From assembly GCA_937136415.1 (NCBI GenBank), contig CAKZOK010000164.1, positions 1 through 39,792 on the forward strand: 39,792 nt of DNA. Direction: 5' to 3'. Both the position numbers and the translations under genes were made by a program. This document shows positions 24,016-33,562 of this stretch, in pieces. Position 1 is the first letter of the stretch; every line of letters begins with the position of its first letter. Source of the DNA: an uncultured Cytophagales bacterium. Its GTDB lineage: Bacteria > Bacteroidota > Bacteroidia > Cytophagales > Bernardetiaceae. Under the pieces are notes generated by a model. That model did not search any database and had not been told where the DNA came from. It was given only the letters and a program-made list of their open reading frames with translations.

Positions 24016-26451
24016 TTACTTCAAAATTTCATTTGAGAGAATATAATCTATTTTCTCAAAACTTTCTTCCTTTAATTCTTCTCCAAAAATGAACTTTCCT
24101 TCTTTATTTAAAATCAAAATAAAAGGTTCATTTGTAGTTGGAATGTATAAATCTTCAAAAATAGAATTGCTACTTGAAATAATATCAGCATAAAAAGGAG
24201 TTCCTATCAAAAACTCTTCTACTTCTTTTTTCTTGCTTTCTGTAAAACCATAAAAAGTAATGTTATTTTCTGAATAAACTTCAATCATTTCGTTTATTTT
24301 TGGAATTGCTTCAATAGATTTTGTAGAAGAAGGCGACCAAAAAACAAAAACAGTCAATCTGTTTTCTAAATCTTCTCTCATTATTTCATTTTCTGAAATG
24401 AGCTTAAAATTAAAATTAGGAAAAACCTCAAAAAGATTTCTTTGCATCGTAAAACCATCAAAAAGAGCTTGTTTTTCGTTTTTACTCATCTTTGAAAATG
24501 GATAAATTGTACTTGGTTTTATAATTTGAGTAGTATCAATAATTTGTTTTTCTTTCTTGAATGTATCAAAGGCATAGCTTTCAAGTTGTGTGAATTTTGC
24601 ACTTGTAAAATCGCCATAACGAACAAACATATTCATAACCGAATCTTGTTTTACCTCCAAAGTCGAATCAATAGAAATTTGATTTGCTTGGAAATCATCT
24701 TGACTTTTTCTGAAAAATAAATAGATAGGTTTTGCAACTGTCGAATAAGGATTGCTATATCCGTTTTTAAATTCTTTTTGAAGACCATTTTTCACTAAAA
24801 AAGTATTGGGTGCAGTCTGATAAATAGGCGAAATATGTTGATAATTTTTGAGCCATAATTTTCCATTTTTAAAAATAATTTTTTTTCCTAAACCATAATT
24901 TCCTAACAAATCTTTTGCATTTTGTGGTAAATTATAAGGATTTGGAATAGGTTTTATTATTTCTTCAAACTGCTTAAAACGCTGTCCGTATTTTCTTACA
25001 TAAGTAAATTTATTTCTCATAACACTTTCTTCATAAGCCATTTTATAGGCAATATCAAAAGGTTTATCTAAGCTCGTTGTGTCATAAGAAGAAACAAAAA
25101 TATCAGGTTTTACTTCAATTTTTTCTGTTGTTTCAATTTCCATATCTGGAATATTAAGCCAACTGTATGCACTTGTTCCTATTCGTTTTGTAATTATTGG
25201 TTGTCCTTTTGTCGGTTCGCCTATTACGATTGCATTTCTGTATTTTTGCAAAACTTGTACAATCCATTCGGCTGCATCAGAAGTATTTTGGTCTGTTAAA
25301 ATGTAAATCGGTCTTTCATAATATCGAAGTGTATAGTATTTTTCATAATTCTTATCAACTTCTAAAGGATAGCTTGAATTATACCAATAATTATCTCTCT
25401 TAAAAAATGATTTTACTTCTTCTGTTTCGGTAGTCAATGGAATAGTAGGATTCTCATAATTTTTACGACGTGGCTTTCCACTATCTTTTAAATATTCTCT
25501 TGTATGAAAAACTTTGGCAGTTCCCAAATTATAAACTGTATCTGGTCGTAAAAAACGTTCTACAAACCAAATAGGAACACTCATTTCGTTTATTGTTTTG
25601 TCTTTTGTAAAAAATTTACTTTCTGATTTATAAGTAGTTGTTCCTCTAAAATCCAAAATCAAAGCATCTGTAAACAAAAATTCTTTGATTAAATCTTTCA
25701 AAAAACGCTCATCTACATAATTAGCAGAAGGCAAAAGAGAACATTTTAGATAGCCAATATTTCCTTCTAAAATTTCTTTTTTCTCAAATCCATTTGCTAA
25801 ATAATCTAGGTTGAATTGATTATAGTTGTTGTTTCGAACGTTTGTTTTGTATTTTGATTTGTGTCTTGACCTTTTTATAACTCCTTTCCTAAACAGAGAT
25901 TTTCCTTGAGCCATTCTGTTATAAAAATTCTTTTTATTGTATCGAAACAAACGCCACCACACCGAACCATACTTTAGATAATGTATATCTTCATTTGACT
26001 TTAGCTTTTTTTCTCCTTTCCAACCATTACCAAAAATATGTTCTCTTCCACAACTACAATAACTTGGTTTTCTATAAAATCCATATTCTTTATGTCCACC
26101 TAATGTTCCTCCTTCCTGTGGTGCAGTATTTTCAAAAGATAAAGCTGTATTCTTTCCTAATTTAGTATCTAATTCATACCAATAATTATTCAAATAAAAA
26201 GCATATTCTTGCAAATTATATTCAATCAAAGAATCTAAAAAAGGATTATTTCCAATTTCTAAAATGGGCTTTCTGTAAATTGAATCTGTTGTATAAAGAC
26301 AAAGAGCAGAATCTAAAGTAGCTTTAAATTTTTCTACTTCTTCTTTTTCTATAATTCGTTCGGGTTTTCTTTGTGCCAAAACAGAAGTAGAAAAAATGAA
26401 TAGAAATAAAATAGAGAGTAGAAAAAATGATTTTGATTGAAAGGAATACAT
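24016..26451 (-). CDS. exported S41 family peptidase fused to a thioredoxin-like domain without cysteines
   Basis: An 811-residue protein with a signal peptide (about 1-26, ending VLAQ). The S41 core runs from about residue 232 (EGNIGYLK, ALILDFRGTT) to about 450. The likely nucleophile is Ser391 in ILTDQNTSDAAEWI, followed by IVIGEPTKGQPI, the T-S-x-A-A-E subtype. The C-terminal 130 residues form a TlpA/AhpC-like thioredoxin fold (LTVFVFWSPSSTKSIEAIPK). Where thioredoxins have W-C-x-x-C it has W705-S-P-S-S709, so it cannot do disulfide exchange. It probably acts in the periplasm or at the surface. It appears to be a single-gene transcript. Confidence 0.8.
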   Translation of the reverse strand: MYSFQSKSFFLLSILFLFIFSTSVLAQRKPERIIEKEEVEKFKATLDSALCLYTTDSIYRKPILEIGNNPFLDSLIEYNLQEYAFYLNNYWYELDTKLGKNTALSFENTAPQEGGTLGGHKEYGFYRKPSYCSCGREHIFGNGWKGEKKLKSNEDIHYLKYGSVWWRLFRYNKKNFYNRMAQGKSLFRKGVIKRSRHKSKYKTNVRNNNYNQFNLDYLANGFEKKEILEGNIGYLKCSLLPSANYVDERFLKDLIKEFLFTDALILDFRGTTTYKSESKFFTKDKTINEMSVPIWFVERFLRPDTVYNLGTAKVFHTREYLKDSGKPRRKNYENPTIPLTTETEEVKSFFKRDNYWYNSSYPLEVDKNYEKYYTLRYYERPIYILTDQNTSDAAEWIVQVLQKYRNAIVIGEPTKGQPIITKRIGTSAYSWLNIPDMEIETTEKIEVKPDIFVSSYDTTSLDKPFDIAYKMAYEESVMRNKFTYVRKYGQRFKQFEEIIKPIPNPYNLPQNAKDLLGNYGLGKKIIFKNGKLWLKNYQHISPIYQTAPNTFLVKNGLQKEFKNGYSNPYSTVAKPIYLFFRKSQDDFQANQISIDSTLEVKQDSVMNMFVRYGDFTSAKFTQLESYAFDTFKKEKQIIDTTQIIKPSTIYPFSKMSKNEKQALFDGFTMQRNLFEVFPNFNFKLISENEIMREDLENRLTVFVFWSPSSTKSIEAIPKINEMIEVYSENNITFYGFTESKKKEVEEFLIGTPFYADIISSSNSIFEDLYIPTTNEPFILILNKEGKFIFGEELKEESFEKIDYILSNEILK

Positions 26452-26494
26452 ATATTTTGCCTTAATTAATTTCTTATTTTGATGTGATTTTTGA

Positions 26495-26502
26495 CAAATC
26501 TA
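26495..26502 (-). promoter_or_regulatory. candidate -7 box TAGATTTG for the S41 gene
   Basis: The plus strand reads CAAATCTA, 44 bases before the ATG at 26451. No clear -33 partner was found. Confidence 0.4.
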
Positions 26503-26569
26503 AGCAAAATAGTTTTATAACTAAAAGATTAGGTTTAAAAACTATTTTTTTAGTTTGAATTTTAATTGC

Positions 26570-26606
26570 ACAAAAAAACCTCAAAACGAATTATTCATTT
26601 TGAGGA
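26570..26606 (-). terminator. minus-strand terminator after the PspC gene
   Basis: Read on the minus strand, CCTCAAAA and TTTTGAGG pair around an 11-base loop and are followed by seven Ts. It lies about 75 bases beyond the pspC-like stop, with the family D hairpins between them. Confidence 0.75.
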
Positions 26607-26608
26607 AC

Positions 26609-26671
26609 TGTAGCCGACACCTTCCAAGGTGTCGTACCTTTACATATTCTGAACAATAGCTTGGAAGCTAT
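26609..26671. repeat. family D hairpin pair
   Basis: GTAGC is followed by CGACACCTT-CC-AAGGTGTCG (26615-26634). A second hairpin, ATAGCTT-GG-AAGCTAT, lies at 26656-26671. The GTAGCCGACA and AGCTTGGAAGCT words match the 23912-24013 element. It fills the space after the PspC gene. Confidence 0.75.
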
Positions 26672-26680
26672 CTTCTATTT

Positions 26681-27622
26681 TTAAAAGTGTTTTTTGAAGA
26701 ATTTAGAATTTTTGACTTTAGAAGCTGTTGAGCTTACTGTATCATCAAAACGAGATTCTACATTTGCCATTCTATTTTTGAAATTTTCTTCTTCCAAAAA
26801 CGATGGTTTTTCTTCCAAATCAATTTGTTCTTGAAGGCTTTTTGCTGCTGGCATTGCAATCCAAAGAGCCAAATAAGCCAAAAGACCAAATCCATCTAAA
26901 AACAAAGTTGCTACAAAAAGCAAACGTATAATCGTTTCATCAATACCAAAATATTTGGCAATCCCAGAAGCTACTCCACCTACTTTTTTATCAGTCATGC
27001 TACGCATAAAACGTTTTGCCTTTCCTACCAAAGAAGTTGATTTTTGTTGTTCCAACATTCTTTCATTTGGGTCTTTTGGCATTGCAAGCCATGAGGCAGC
27101 ATACAAAGGAACTCCAAAACCACCAACAAAAACGCTTGCAATAAATCCTAAACGAACAAAAGTAGGGTCAATATTATAATAATTTGCGATTCCAGAAGCA
27201 ACACCAGCTACTTTTTTATCTCTTTTTTGAAGCGAAAATTTTTTGTTTAGGTTACGCAATTCACGTTTTGGCTCTGCTTTTTTGAGAGTTTGCCATTGGT
27301 CTTTTCTCTCAAAATATCCTAAATCTAAATCAATCCCTTCTGCAAGTGCAATTTCTTTTGCTGTTCCAACTTGCAAAATCATTAATTCGACATCGTTTTT
27401 ATCGATTGTGCCTTTATCAATACTCAATCTTTCCAAAAAAACTTCTGCCATACGTGTTTCTATATCTTCGATAGTCATCGAATCTTCTGGAAAACAACGC
27501 TTTAAATCCATCAAATAATTTTTTAAGGAAGGATAAGCACTTTGTTCGACATGAAATGAAATAGAAGCAATATAAACTTCTAAAGTATTATTAATTGATG
27601 AGTTGGAATGTAGTGGAGGCAT
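26681..27622 (-). CDS. protein with two PspC domains
   Basis: A 313-residue membrane protein. The N-terminal 100 residues are a soluble domain (EVYIASISFHVEQSAYPSLK) often found before PspC in Bacteroidota. Two PspC domains follow, each with a basic loop and membrane helices: DKKVAGVASGIANYYNIDPT at about 133 and DKKVGGVASGIAKYFGIDET at about 212. The near identity of the two shows an internal duplication. PspC proteins belong to phage-shock-type envelope stress responses. The padR-like regulator lies 195 bases upstream on the same strand, the common arrangement in this phylum, and probably controls it. Confidence 0.9.
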   Translation of the reverse strand: MPPLHSNSSINNTLEVYIASISFHVEQSAYPSLKNYLMDLKRCFPEDSMTIEDIETRMAEVFLERLSIDKGTIDKNDVELMILQVGTAKEIALAEGIDLDLGYFERKDQWQTLKKAEPKRELRNLNKKFSLQKRDKKVAGVASGIANYYNIDPTFVRLGFIASVFVGGFGVPLYAASWLAMPKDPNERMLEQQKSTSLVGKAKRFMRSMTDKKVGGVASGIAKYFGIDETIIRLLFVATLFLDGFGLLAYLALWIAMPAAKSLQEQIDLEEKPSFLEEENFKNRMANVESRFDDTVSSTASKVKNSKFFKKHF

Positions 27623-27817
27623 TTTGATAAAGTTTTGAAGTTAGAAATAAGAGTAAATAGAGAAATATATTTTATCTCTAATAGAGTGACTTATAATTAG
27701 TTAGTGATAGATACTGGTAAGAAATTACAGTTTTGAGTAAAAATTCTATTTATAGGGTTTGAAGTTTATTGTAATTGAATTAGTTCTAACTTCAGACCTC
27801 TGACTTTTTACTTTATT

Positions 27818-28183
27818 TTATCCTGCTTGTCTTTGTTCTTGTGTATTTTGTTTTGTATTTTCTAAAATTGTAGTAGCAGAAAAAACAAGTTGATGCCAAG
27901 AGTTTGTGAGTTGCTGCAAAAAAATATTTCCATTATCAGTCAGTCGGTAATATTTTCTAGGAGGCCCTCCTGTGGATTCTTTCCAAGAATAAGTAACTAA
28001 ACCTGATTTGTTTAAGCGATTTAGAAGAGGATATAATGTTCCTTCCACAACTAATAATTGTGCTTCTTTTAAGTGAAACAACAAATCAGAAGCATATACT
28101 TCTCCATTGGCAATTACACGCAAAACACAAAGTTCCAAAATTCCTTTTCGCATCTGTATTTCAGCATTTTCTAATGTAATCAC
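27818..28183 (-). CDS. PadR family transcriptional regulator
   Basis: A 121-residue winged-helix protein. MRKGILELCVLRVIANGEVY, ASDLLFHLKEAQLLVVEGTL and YPLLNRLNKSGLVTYSWKES span the helix-turn-helix and wing, and GGPPRKYYRLTDNG is the family hallmark. The start is GTG, giving the N-terminus ITLENAEIQMRKG that is usual for Bacteroidota members; an inner ATG at codon 12 is possible. It lies upstream of the double-PspC gene, its likely target. The 253 bases above it up to 28436 are AT-rich, with the promoter of the next gene and no other feature. Confidence 0.9.
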   Translation of the reverse strand: MITLENAEIQMRKGILELCVLRVIANGEVYASDLLFHLKEAQLLVVEGTLYPLLNRLNKSGLVTYSWKESTGGPPRKYYRLTDNGNIFLQQLTNSWHQLVFSATTILENTKQNTQEQRQAG

Positions 28184-28363
28184 TTTTTTTTGGCTTAATA
28201 TTTTGAATTATTTTATTTGAAATTGAAGAATAAATTACTCTAACAATGTCCGTATGTCTTTCTTATACGATAGATTTTAAAAAAGGTTACTATGCAATGC
28301 AAGGTAGTGTGTAAAAGAGCATAGTTTGTGTTTTTTGAAAAAAAGTAAAAAAAATAAAAATCA

Positions 28364-28397
28364 TTTGTAAAAAATAATGTATATTTAGCTAACTTTG
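28364..28397 (+). promoter_or_regulatory. promoter TTTG-N22-TAACTTTG
   Basis: TTTG at 28364-28367 and TAACTTTG at 28390-28397 match the Bacteroidota consensus at good spacing. The ATG of the coiled-coil gene follows 39 bases later. Confidence 0.7.
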
Positions 28398-28436
28398 GAC
28401 AAATGTAAGTAGATAGTCCTATCATTTAATATTATT

Positions 28437-29294
28437 ATGTCAAAATCAAATACCCCTTTCGGTTATATCAAAAGTTCTGTTAATCAACCAGCTAGTATAT
28501 TAAAATATGCTATTGGTGTGGTGGCTATTGCTGCTTTGGTGGCTTTTGTTTTTCATGCAACACAAGGTTCAGACAAAAAAGATGTAGAAAATACATTTTT
28601 GTTAGAAGATATTCGCAAAACCAATGAAGAGCATTTAAAGACTATTTCGGATTTGCAAAATCAATTAGAAGAAATTAGTAAGAATACTGCAAAAGTAAAA
28701 GAAGAATTAATTCAAAAACAAGCTCAAGTAGATTCGAAGGGCGCACAAATAGATGCAAAAGAAGGCAGCATCGGAACACTTCAAACACAACTTAGTGATT
28801 TGAAAAACGATAAAATGCGTCTTCATCAGATTATTGATGAGCGTGGAAGAGAGCTTGCACAAATGACAGAGCGAAATAAAGAACAAAATTCCTTGTTAGA
28901 AACAACACAAACTCATCTTCAAAAATCACAAGAACAAACTCGTCAAGACCAACAAGCCATCAAAAACCTTCAAGAAGAATTGAGAGGACTTAATGAAAAA
29001 GTAAATATTTCGTATAATCATGAAAAGGATTTACAAACTCAAGTAAATAAATTACTTACCGATTTGAACCAAAATAGAACAGAACTTAATCAATCAAGAA
29101 TGGATTTGAGCGATGCAAAAGCCGAATTGCGTATCTTGAAAGAGCTTCACCCAATGAATAATAATGTTCCTGTTCAGCAAATTACAGTTTCTCAACCTCA
29201 AGAAGAAAATAATGCGTATGCTCTCAAAATAGTAGCTATTGTTTCTGTAATTGTAATGTTTATTGTTTTTGTGGTGTATATGCTTAGGGATTAG
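28437..29294 (+). CDS. coiled-coil protein with N- and C-terminal membrane helices
   Basis: A 285-residue protein. A first membrane helix lies at about 19-42 (ILKYAIGVVAIAALVAFVFH). A long heptad-rich coiled coil with many Gln, Glu and Lys residues runs from about 48 to 240. A second helix is at 262-282 (IVAIVSVIVMFIVFVVYML), with a three-residue tail. Both ends are thus anchored and the coil would lie on one side of the membrane, which is uncommon. No family is recognised; a structural or spacer role is only a guess. It has its own promoter and terminator. Confidence 0.7.
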   Translation: MSKSNTPFGYIKSSVNQPASILKYAIGVVAIAALVAFVFHATQGSDKKDVENTFLLEDIRKTNEEHLKTISDLQNQLEEISKNTAKVKEELIQKQAQVDSKGAQIDAKEGSIGTLQTQLSDLKNDKMRLHQIIDERGRELAQMTERNKEQNSLLETTQTHLQKSQEQTRQDQQAIKNLQEELRGLNEKVNISYNHEKDLQTQVNKLLTDLNQNRTELNQSRMDLSDAKAELRILKELHPMNNNVPVQQITVSQPQEENNAYALKIVAIVSVIVMFIVFVVYMLRD

Positions 29295-29321
29295 GAAGTT
29301 AGGGGATTAAATATATAAACT

Positions 29322-29369
29322 AAAAGCATTTTCTTATCAAATTTAATTTTGTTTAGAGAATGCTTTTTT
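29322..29369 (+). terminator. intrinsic terminator
   Basis: AAAAGCATTTTCT pairs with AGAGAATGCTTTT (one mismatch), followed by T-rich sequence, 27 bases after the coiled-coil gene stop. Confidence 0.7.
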
Positions 29370-29373
29370 GTTA

Positions 29374-29422
29374 TTGTACCCTGCTTTTTTCAAAAGTGCT
29401 TTTTAAAAATAGTAGGGTACAA
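29374..29422. repeat. family B palindrome, solo copy
   Basis: TTGTACCCTGCT and AGTAGGGTACAA are inverted (one mismatch) around 25 bases. Its reverse complement shares the 20-mer TGTACCCTACTATTTTTAAA and two further bases with the left outer arm of the nested element at 1472. It therefore looks like that element without its inner palindrome. Confidence 0.7.
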
Positions 29423-29517
29423 CATTGATTTATTGCTACAAAAAAAACAAAATTTGCATTGCCAAAACAAAGTGAGTAATTTTACTATAATTAAATTGAT
29501 TATAAAGTAAACTTTGC

Positions 29518-29542
29518 CGTTGTCGGTGTCCTTACCGACGAC
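29518..29542. repeat. family A-like hairpin in the fumC leader
   Basis: GTTGTCGGT pairs with ACCGACGAC (one G-U pair) around GTCCTT. It ends 26 bases before the fumC ATG. CCGTTGTCGGTGTCC resembles the family A start. Confidence 0.6.
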
Positions 29543-29567
29543 TTAACTTACAAAAAACAAAAAATAT

Positions 29568-30968
29568 ATGTCAGATTTTCGTATTGAGAAAGATACAATG
29601 GGTAATGTAGAAGTACCTGCTGAAAAGTATTGGGGCGCACAAACCCAACGTAGTCGCAACAATTTCAAAATTGGCGATGAGGCTTCTATGCCAAAAGAAA
29701 TTATTTATGCCTTTGCTTATCTCAAAAAAGCTGCTGCACAAGCCAATACAGAATTAGGTGTTTTGGCAAAAGAAAAAAGCGACCTTATTGGAAAGGCGTG
29801 TGATGAGATTTTGGAAGGAAAATTAGATAATGAATTTCCTTTAGTAGTCTGGCAAACAGGCTCAGGAACACAATCAAATATGAATGTAAACGAAGTGGTT
29901 GCTAACCGTGGACATGTTCTGCAAGGTGGAAAGCTGACAGACGACAAAAAAGCATTGCACCCAAACGATGATGTAAACAAATCGCAGTCTTCAAATGATA
30001 CTTTTCCAACAGCAATGCACATTGCAGCCTACAAATTGGTAACAGAAAATACCATTAAAGGAATTGAAAAATTGCGTGATACATTACAAAATAAAGTAGA
30101 AGAGTTTAAGGATATTGTAAAAATAGGACGTACTCACTTTATGGACGCTACACCTGTTACTTTAGGGCAAGAGTTTTCTGGGTATGTTCAGCAACTTAAT
30201 AATTCGTTGCGCTGCATCAAAAATTCTTTAGAAATGGTAAAAGAATTAGCTTTAGGAGGAACTGCCGTAGGAACTGGACTAAATACTCCAAAAGGATATG
30301 ATGTTTTGGTAGCTCAAAAAATAGCTAATCTTACAGGGTATGATTTTGTAACTGCACCAAATAAATTTGAGGCTTTGGCTGCTCACGATGCAATGGTTGA
30401 GCTTTCTGGAGCTTTGAAACGTACTTCGGTTTCGCTGATGAAAATTGCAAATGATATTCGTATGTTGGGTTCAGGACCTCGTTGTGGAATTGGAGAAATA
30501 ATGCTTCCTGAAAACGAACCAGGGTCTTCGATTATGCCTGGAAAAGTAAATCCAACACAGCCAGAGGCAATGACAATGGTTTGCGCTCAGGTAATGGGAA
30601 ATGATGTAGCTGTTTCGATAGGTGGCTCAAATGGACACTTCGAACTCAATGTTTTCAAGCCTTTGATAGCTGCAAACGTACTTCAATCGGCTCGTTTGAT
30701 TGGTGATGCTTGTGTTTCATTTACAGATAATTGTGCTGCTGGAATAAAACCAAATAAAGAAAATATTCAGAATCATTTAGAAAATTCTTTGATGCTTGTT
30801 ACTGCTCTCAATACGCATATTGGTTACGAAAAATCAGCCAAGATTGCAAAAAAAGCACATCAAGAAAACAAAACATTGCGTCAAGCTGCCGTAGAATTAG
30901 AATATCTTACTTCAGAAGAATTTGATAAATGGGTTGTTCCATCTAATATGATAGGGTCAATGAAGTAA
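29568..30968 (+). CDS. fumC: class II fumarate hydratase
   Basis: A 466-residue TCA-cycle enzyme converting fumarate and malate; a cytoplasmic homotetramer. The N-terminus [58 protein letters not shown] (catalytic histidine region) and the superfamily signature [16 protein letters not shown] are all present. Full length. The hairpin at 29518-29542 lies in its leader. The next gene is the unrelated Rpn nuclease 190 bases on. Confidence 0.95.
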   Translation: MSDFRIEKDTMGNVEVPAEKYWGAQTQRSRNNFKIGDEASMPKEIIYAFAYLKKAAAQANTELGVLAKEKSDLIGKACDEILEGKLDNEFPLVVWQTGSGTQSNMNVNEVVANRGHVLQGGKLTDDKKALHPNDDVNKSQSSNDTFPTAMHIAAYKLVTENTIKGIEKLRDTLQNKVEEFKDIVKIGRTHFMDATPVTLGQEFSGYVQQLNNSLRCIKNSLEMVKELALGGTAVGTGLNTPKGYDVLVAQKIANLTGYDFVTAPNKFEALAAHDAMVELSGALKRTSVSLMKIANDIRMLGSGPRCGIGEIMLPENEPGSSIMPGKVNPTQPEAMTMVCAQVMGNDVAVSIGGSNGHFELNVFKPLIAANVLQSARLIGDACVSFTDNCAAGIKPNKENIQNHLENSLMLVTALNTHIGYEKSAKIAKKAHQENKTLRQAAVELEYLTSEEFDKWVVPSNMIGSMK

Positions 30969-31159
30969 TTTTTTTAGAGAAGAAGAATTAGGAAATGGAG
31001 AATGGAAATTGGCGAATTACTAATTTCTATTCTTCACTCTTCCCAATAATCTTTTTTTTATTTTATAGCATTCATTTTTTATTAAAAAAACAAGTTTATA
31101 GTGTAATTTGCTTGTTATCAATGTATTGCACCAAGAACTTATTACTAATAACTATTCCT

Positions 31160-32104
31160 ATGTCAAGATATATTAATCCGTTTACTGATTTTGGTTTCAA
31201 ACATTTATTTGGTTCAGAAAATAACAAAGATATTTTGATAAGTTTTTTGAATGCTGTTTTGCCTGACCAAAAAATAGCTACTCTACAATATAAAAATGTA
31301 GAGCGTCAAGGAATTACGGAAGCAGAACGCAAAGTAATTTTTGATTTACATTGTGAAAATGAAAAAGGTGAAAAATTTATTGTAGAGCTTCAGAGAGCCA
31401 AACAAGATTATTTTAAAGACCGAACAGTTTATTATTCTACTTTTCCTATTCAAGAGCAAGCAATTAGAGGAGATTGGAATTATGAACTCAAACATGTCTA
31501 TACTATTTCTATTCTGAATTTTAGGTTTCAAAATCCGATTACAAAAAAGAAAGATACAGCAGTAAAGCATATCATAAAACTTATTAATACAGAAACAAAA
31601 GAGGTTTTTTATGATAAACTGACTTTTGTATATCTTCAAATGCCCAACTTCACAAAAACAGAAGAAGAATTAGAAACGATTGAGGATAAATGGTATTATG
31701 TATTGAGAAATTTAGATTTCTTGGAAAGAATGCCACCTCCTTTACAAGAAAAAATATTTAGTTATTTCTTTGATTCTGCCGAACTTGCAAATTTACCTCG
31801 TCCAACTAGAATGGAATATGAGGAAAGTCTAAAACAACTTAGAGATTGGAAAAATGTGATGCGAACAGCAGAAAGAGAAGCTAAGGAAAAAGGAAAAAAG
31901 GAGGGATTGAAAGAAGGAATAGAACAAGGAATAGAACAAGGAATAGAACAAGGACGAGAAGAAGAACGAAAAAAGGCGCAACAAAAAGAAATTGAATCTA
32001 TTAAAAACTTACTTACTCAAACTGATTTTACAGTTGCCCAAATTGCAACTTTTTTGAGTATAGAAGAAGATTTGGTAGAAGAGGTCAAAAAGAATCAAAT
32101 TTAA
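31160..32104 (+). CDS. Rpn family recombination-promoting nuclease / PD-(D/E)XK transposase-like protein
   Basis: A 314-residue protein. The start ATG at 31160 (MSRYINPFTDFGFKHLFG) is where this family begins; the longer open frame upstream has no homologous character. The nuclease core is VIFDLHCENEKGEKFIVELQ with the acidic and E-x-Q residues of the PDDEXK_2/Rpn group. The C-terminus holds a low-complexity EQGIEQGIEQG run encoded by three exact 12-base repeats (31916-31951), then a short helical tail (TDFTVAQIATFLSIEEDLVE). Such proteins are many-copy in Bacteroidota and are linked to DNA breakage and recombination. It stands alone, without IS ends. Confidence 0.9.
   Translation: MSRYINPFTDFGFKHLFGSENNKDILISFLNAVLPDQKIATLQYKNVERQGITEAERKVIFDLHCENEKGEKFIVELQRAKQDYFKDRTVYYSTFPIQEQAIRGDWNYELKHVYTISILNFRFQNPITKKKDTAVKHIIKLINTETKEVFYDKLTFVYLQMPNFTKTEEELETIEDKWYYVLRNLDFLERMPPPLQEKIFSYFFDSAELANLPRPTRMEYEESLKQLRDWKNVMRTAEREAKEKGKKEGLKEGIEQGIEQGIEQGREEERKKAQQKEIESIKNLLTQTDFTVAQIATFLSIEEDLVEEVKKNQI
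31916..31951 (+). repeat. three 12-bp coding repeats GGAATAGAACAA
   Basis: These are exact tandem copies inside the Rpn gene, encoding repeats of E-Q-G-I. In-frame gain or loss of units is expected between strains. Confidence 0.85.
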
Positions 32105-32284
32105 GAAAGTGATTTAGTGAAAAATAGTTATCATAATGTATTAAAAATACTTGTCTAAGTCTATTCTACTTTGTTTCTTTGCAATTCATTTTTTCATTAT
32201 ACTATCTTAAAAAACGCTACAAAAAATGTTTTATTATTATAGATTACAATCGTAATCCGTAATCCATAATCCATAATTCTTCTT

Positions 32285-33562
32285 ATGCTACATGTGTTCA
32301 AGTTTGGTGGCGCATCTGTAAAAGATGCTTCTGCTGTTAGAAATGTAAGTGCTATTTTACGTTCATTTATTGACAAAAAAGATAAATTAGTTATTGTTGT
32401 TTCGGCTATGGGCAAAACGACAAATCTTTTAGAAGGTATTTTTAGGGCTGCCAAAGCAGGACAAAAAAAAGAGTTCGAACAAATATTACAACAAATTGAA
32501 GAGTATCATTATGGACTTACTGATGAACTTTTTAATGGAGAACGTGAAAAAATTGTTTATAAAATTCTTCAAAAATATATCTTTCAGCTTTCAGCGACAT
32601 TAAAAGATGATGAGCCAAACTGGGATAAGCATTATGACCAAGTAATTTGTTTTGGAGAGCTTATGTCTTCGACCATTCTTGCTGAATATCTCAAAAAAGA
32701 ACATAATGACAAGTGCCTTTGGATAGATGCTAGGCGTTTTGTGCAAACAAATGACCGATGGCGAGAAGGACAAATAGACTGGGAGTGGTCAGAACAGCTT
32801 ATCAAAACCGAATTATTACCCATCTTAGAACAGCGTTTTGCCCTAACACAAGGCTTTATTGGTGGTACGATTGGAGGAAAAACAACAACATTAGGACGTG
32901 AAGGGTCAGATTTTACGGCTGCAATTTTTGCTTATTGCTTGCAAGCTGATGGTGTTACAATTTGGAAAGATGTAGCTGGAATCTTGAATGCAGACCCAAA
33001 AAGAATTAAAAATACTCGCCTTTTCAAACAGATTAGTTATTCCGATGCTGCCGAAATGACTTATTATGGTGCAACAGTTATTCACCCAAAAACAATACGC
33101 CCATTGGCTGCAAAGGACATTCCTTTGTATGTTCGTTCGTTTTTGAAGGCAGAAACAGAAGGAACAAAAATAGGTAATTTTGATACATTTCCATCTATAC
33201 CCTCTATTATTGTCAAAAATAATCAAAGCATATTGATTTTTAAAGCTAAAGATTTGGCTGCCATCAATGAGCGCAATCAACTGGCTTATATTCACTCTGA
33301 GCTTAATCGTTGTAATATCAAAATTAATTTATTGCAAGTTTCGGCAACAGCATTTTTAGTCTGTACAAATAGTGATGAACGAAAATTTTATTCATTGAAA
33401 GAATCTTTAAATACTGATTTTGACCTTTCTGTTCTGGATAATTTGGAACTCATTACAGTCAAAAATTATGATGAAGAAACACTTCTGAATTTTACAGGGT
33501 TAGGAAATGCTTTTATAGCACAACGTTCGCAAGACATTTTTCAAGTTGTTGTCAAAAAATAA
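32285..33562 (+). CDS. aspartate kinase
   Basis: A 425-residue monofunctional aspartokinase that phosphorylates aspartate at the start of lysine, threonine and methionine synthesis. VFKFGGASV is the N-terminal ATP-site motif. GFIGGTIGGKTTTLGREGSD, FTAAIFAYCLQADGVTIWKD and YGATVIHPKTIRPLA are conserved. The C-terminal 120 residues would form the ACT regulatory domains for feedback control. ATG start. A run of GTAATCC/ATAATCC words (about 32249-32278) ends a few bases before the start. No homoserine dehydrogenase part is fused. Confidence 0.92.
   Translation: MLHVFKFGGASVKDASAVRNVSAILRSFIDKKDKLVIVVSAMGKTTNLLEGIFRAAKAGQKKEFEQILQQIEEYHYGLTDELFNGEREKIVYKILQKYIFQLSATLKDDEPNWDKHYDQVICFGELMSSTILAEYLKKEHNDKCLWIDARRFVQTNDRWREGQIDWEWSEQLIKTELLPILEQRFALTQGFIGGTIGGKTTTLGREGSDFTAAIFAYCLQADGVTIWKDVAGILNADPKRIKNTRLFKQISYSDAAEMTYYGATVIHPKTIRPLAAKDIPLYVRSFLKAETEGTKIGNFDTFPSIPSIIVKNNQSILIFKAKDLAAINERNQLAYIHSELNRCNIKINLLQVSATAFLVCTNSDERKFYSLKESLNTDFDLSVLDNLELITVKNYDEETLLNFTGLGNAFIAQRSQDIFQVVVKK

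Noticed and set aside
28184..28436. short open frame opposite the PadR/coiled-coil gap
   Set aside because: The frame is biased to Phe, Tyr and Thr and overlaps the well-formed promoter at 28364-28397.
30995..31159. 55 extra N-terminal codons of the Rpn open frame
   Set aside because: They are hydrophobic, AT-driven sequence without family similarity. The Rpn family starts at MSRYINPFTDFGFK, at ATG 31160.
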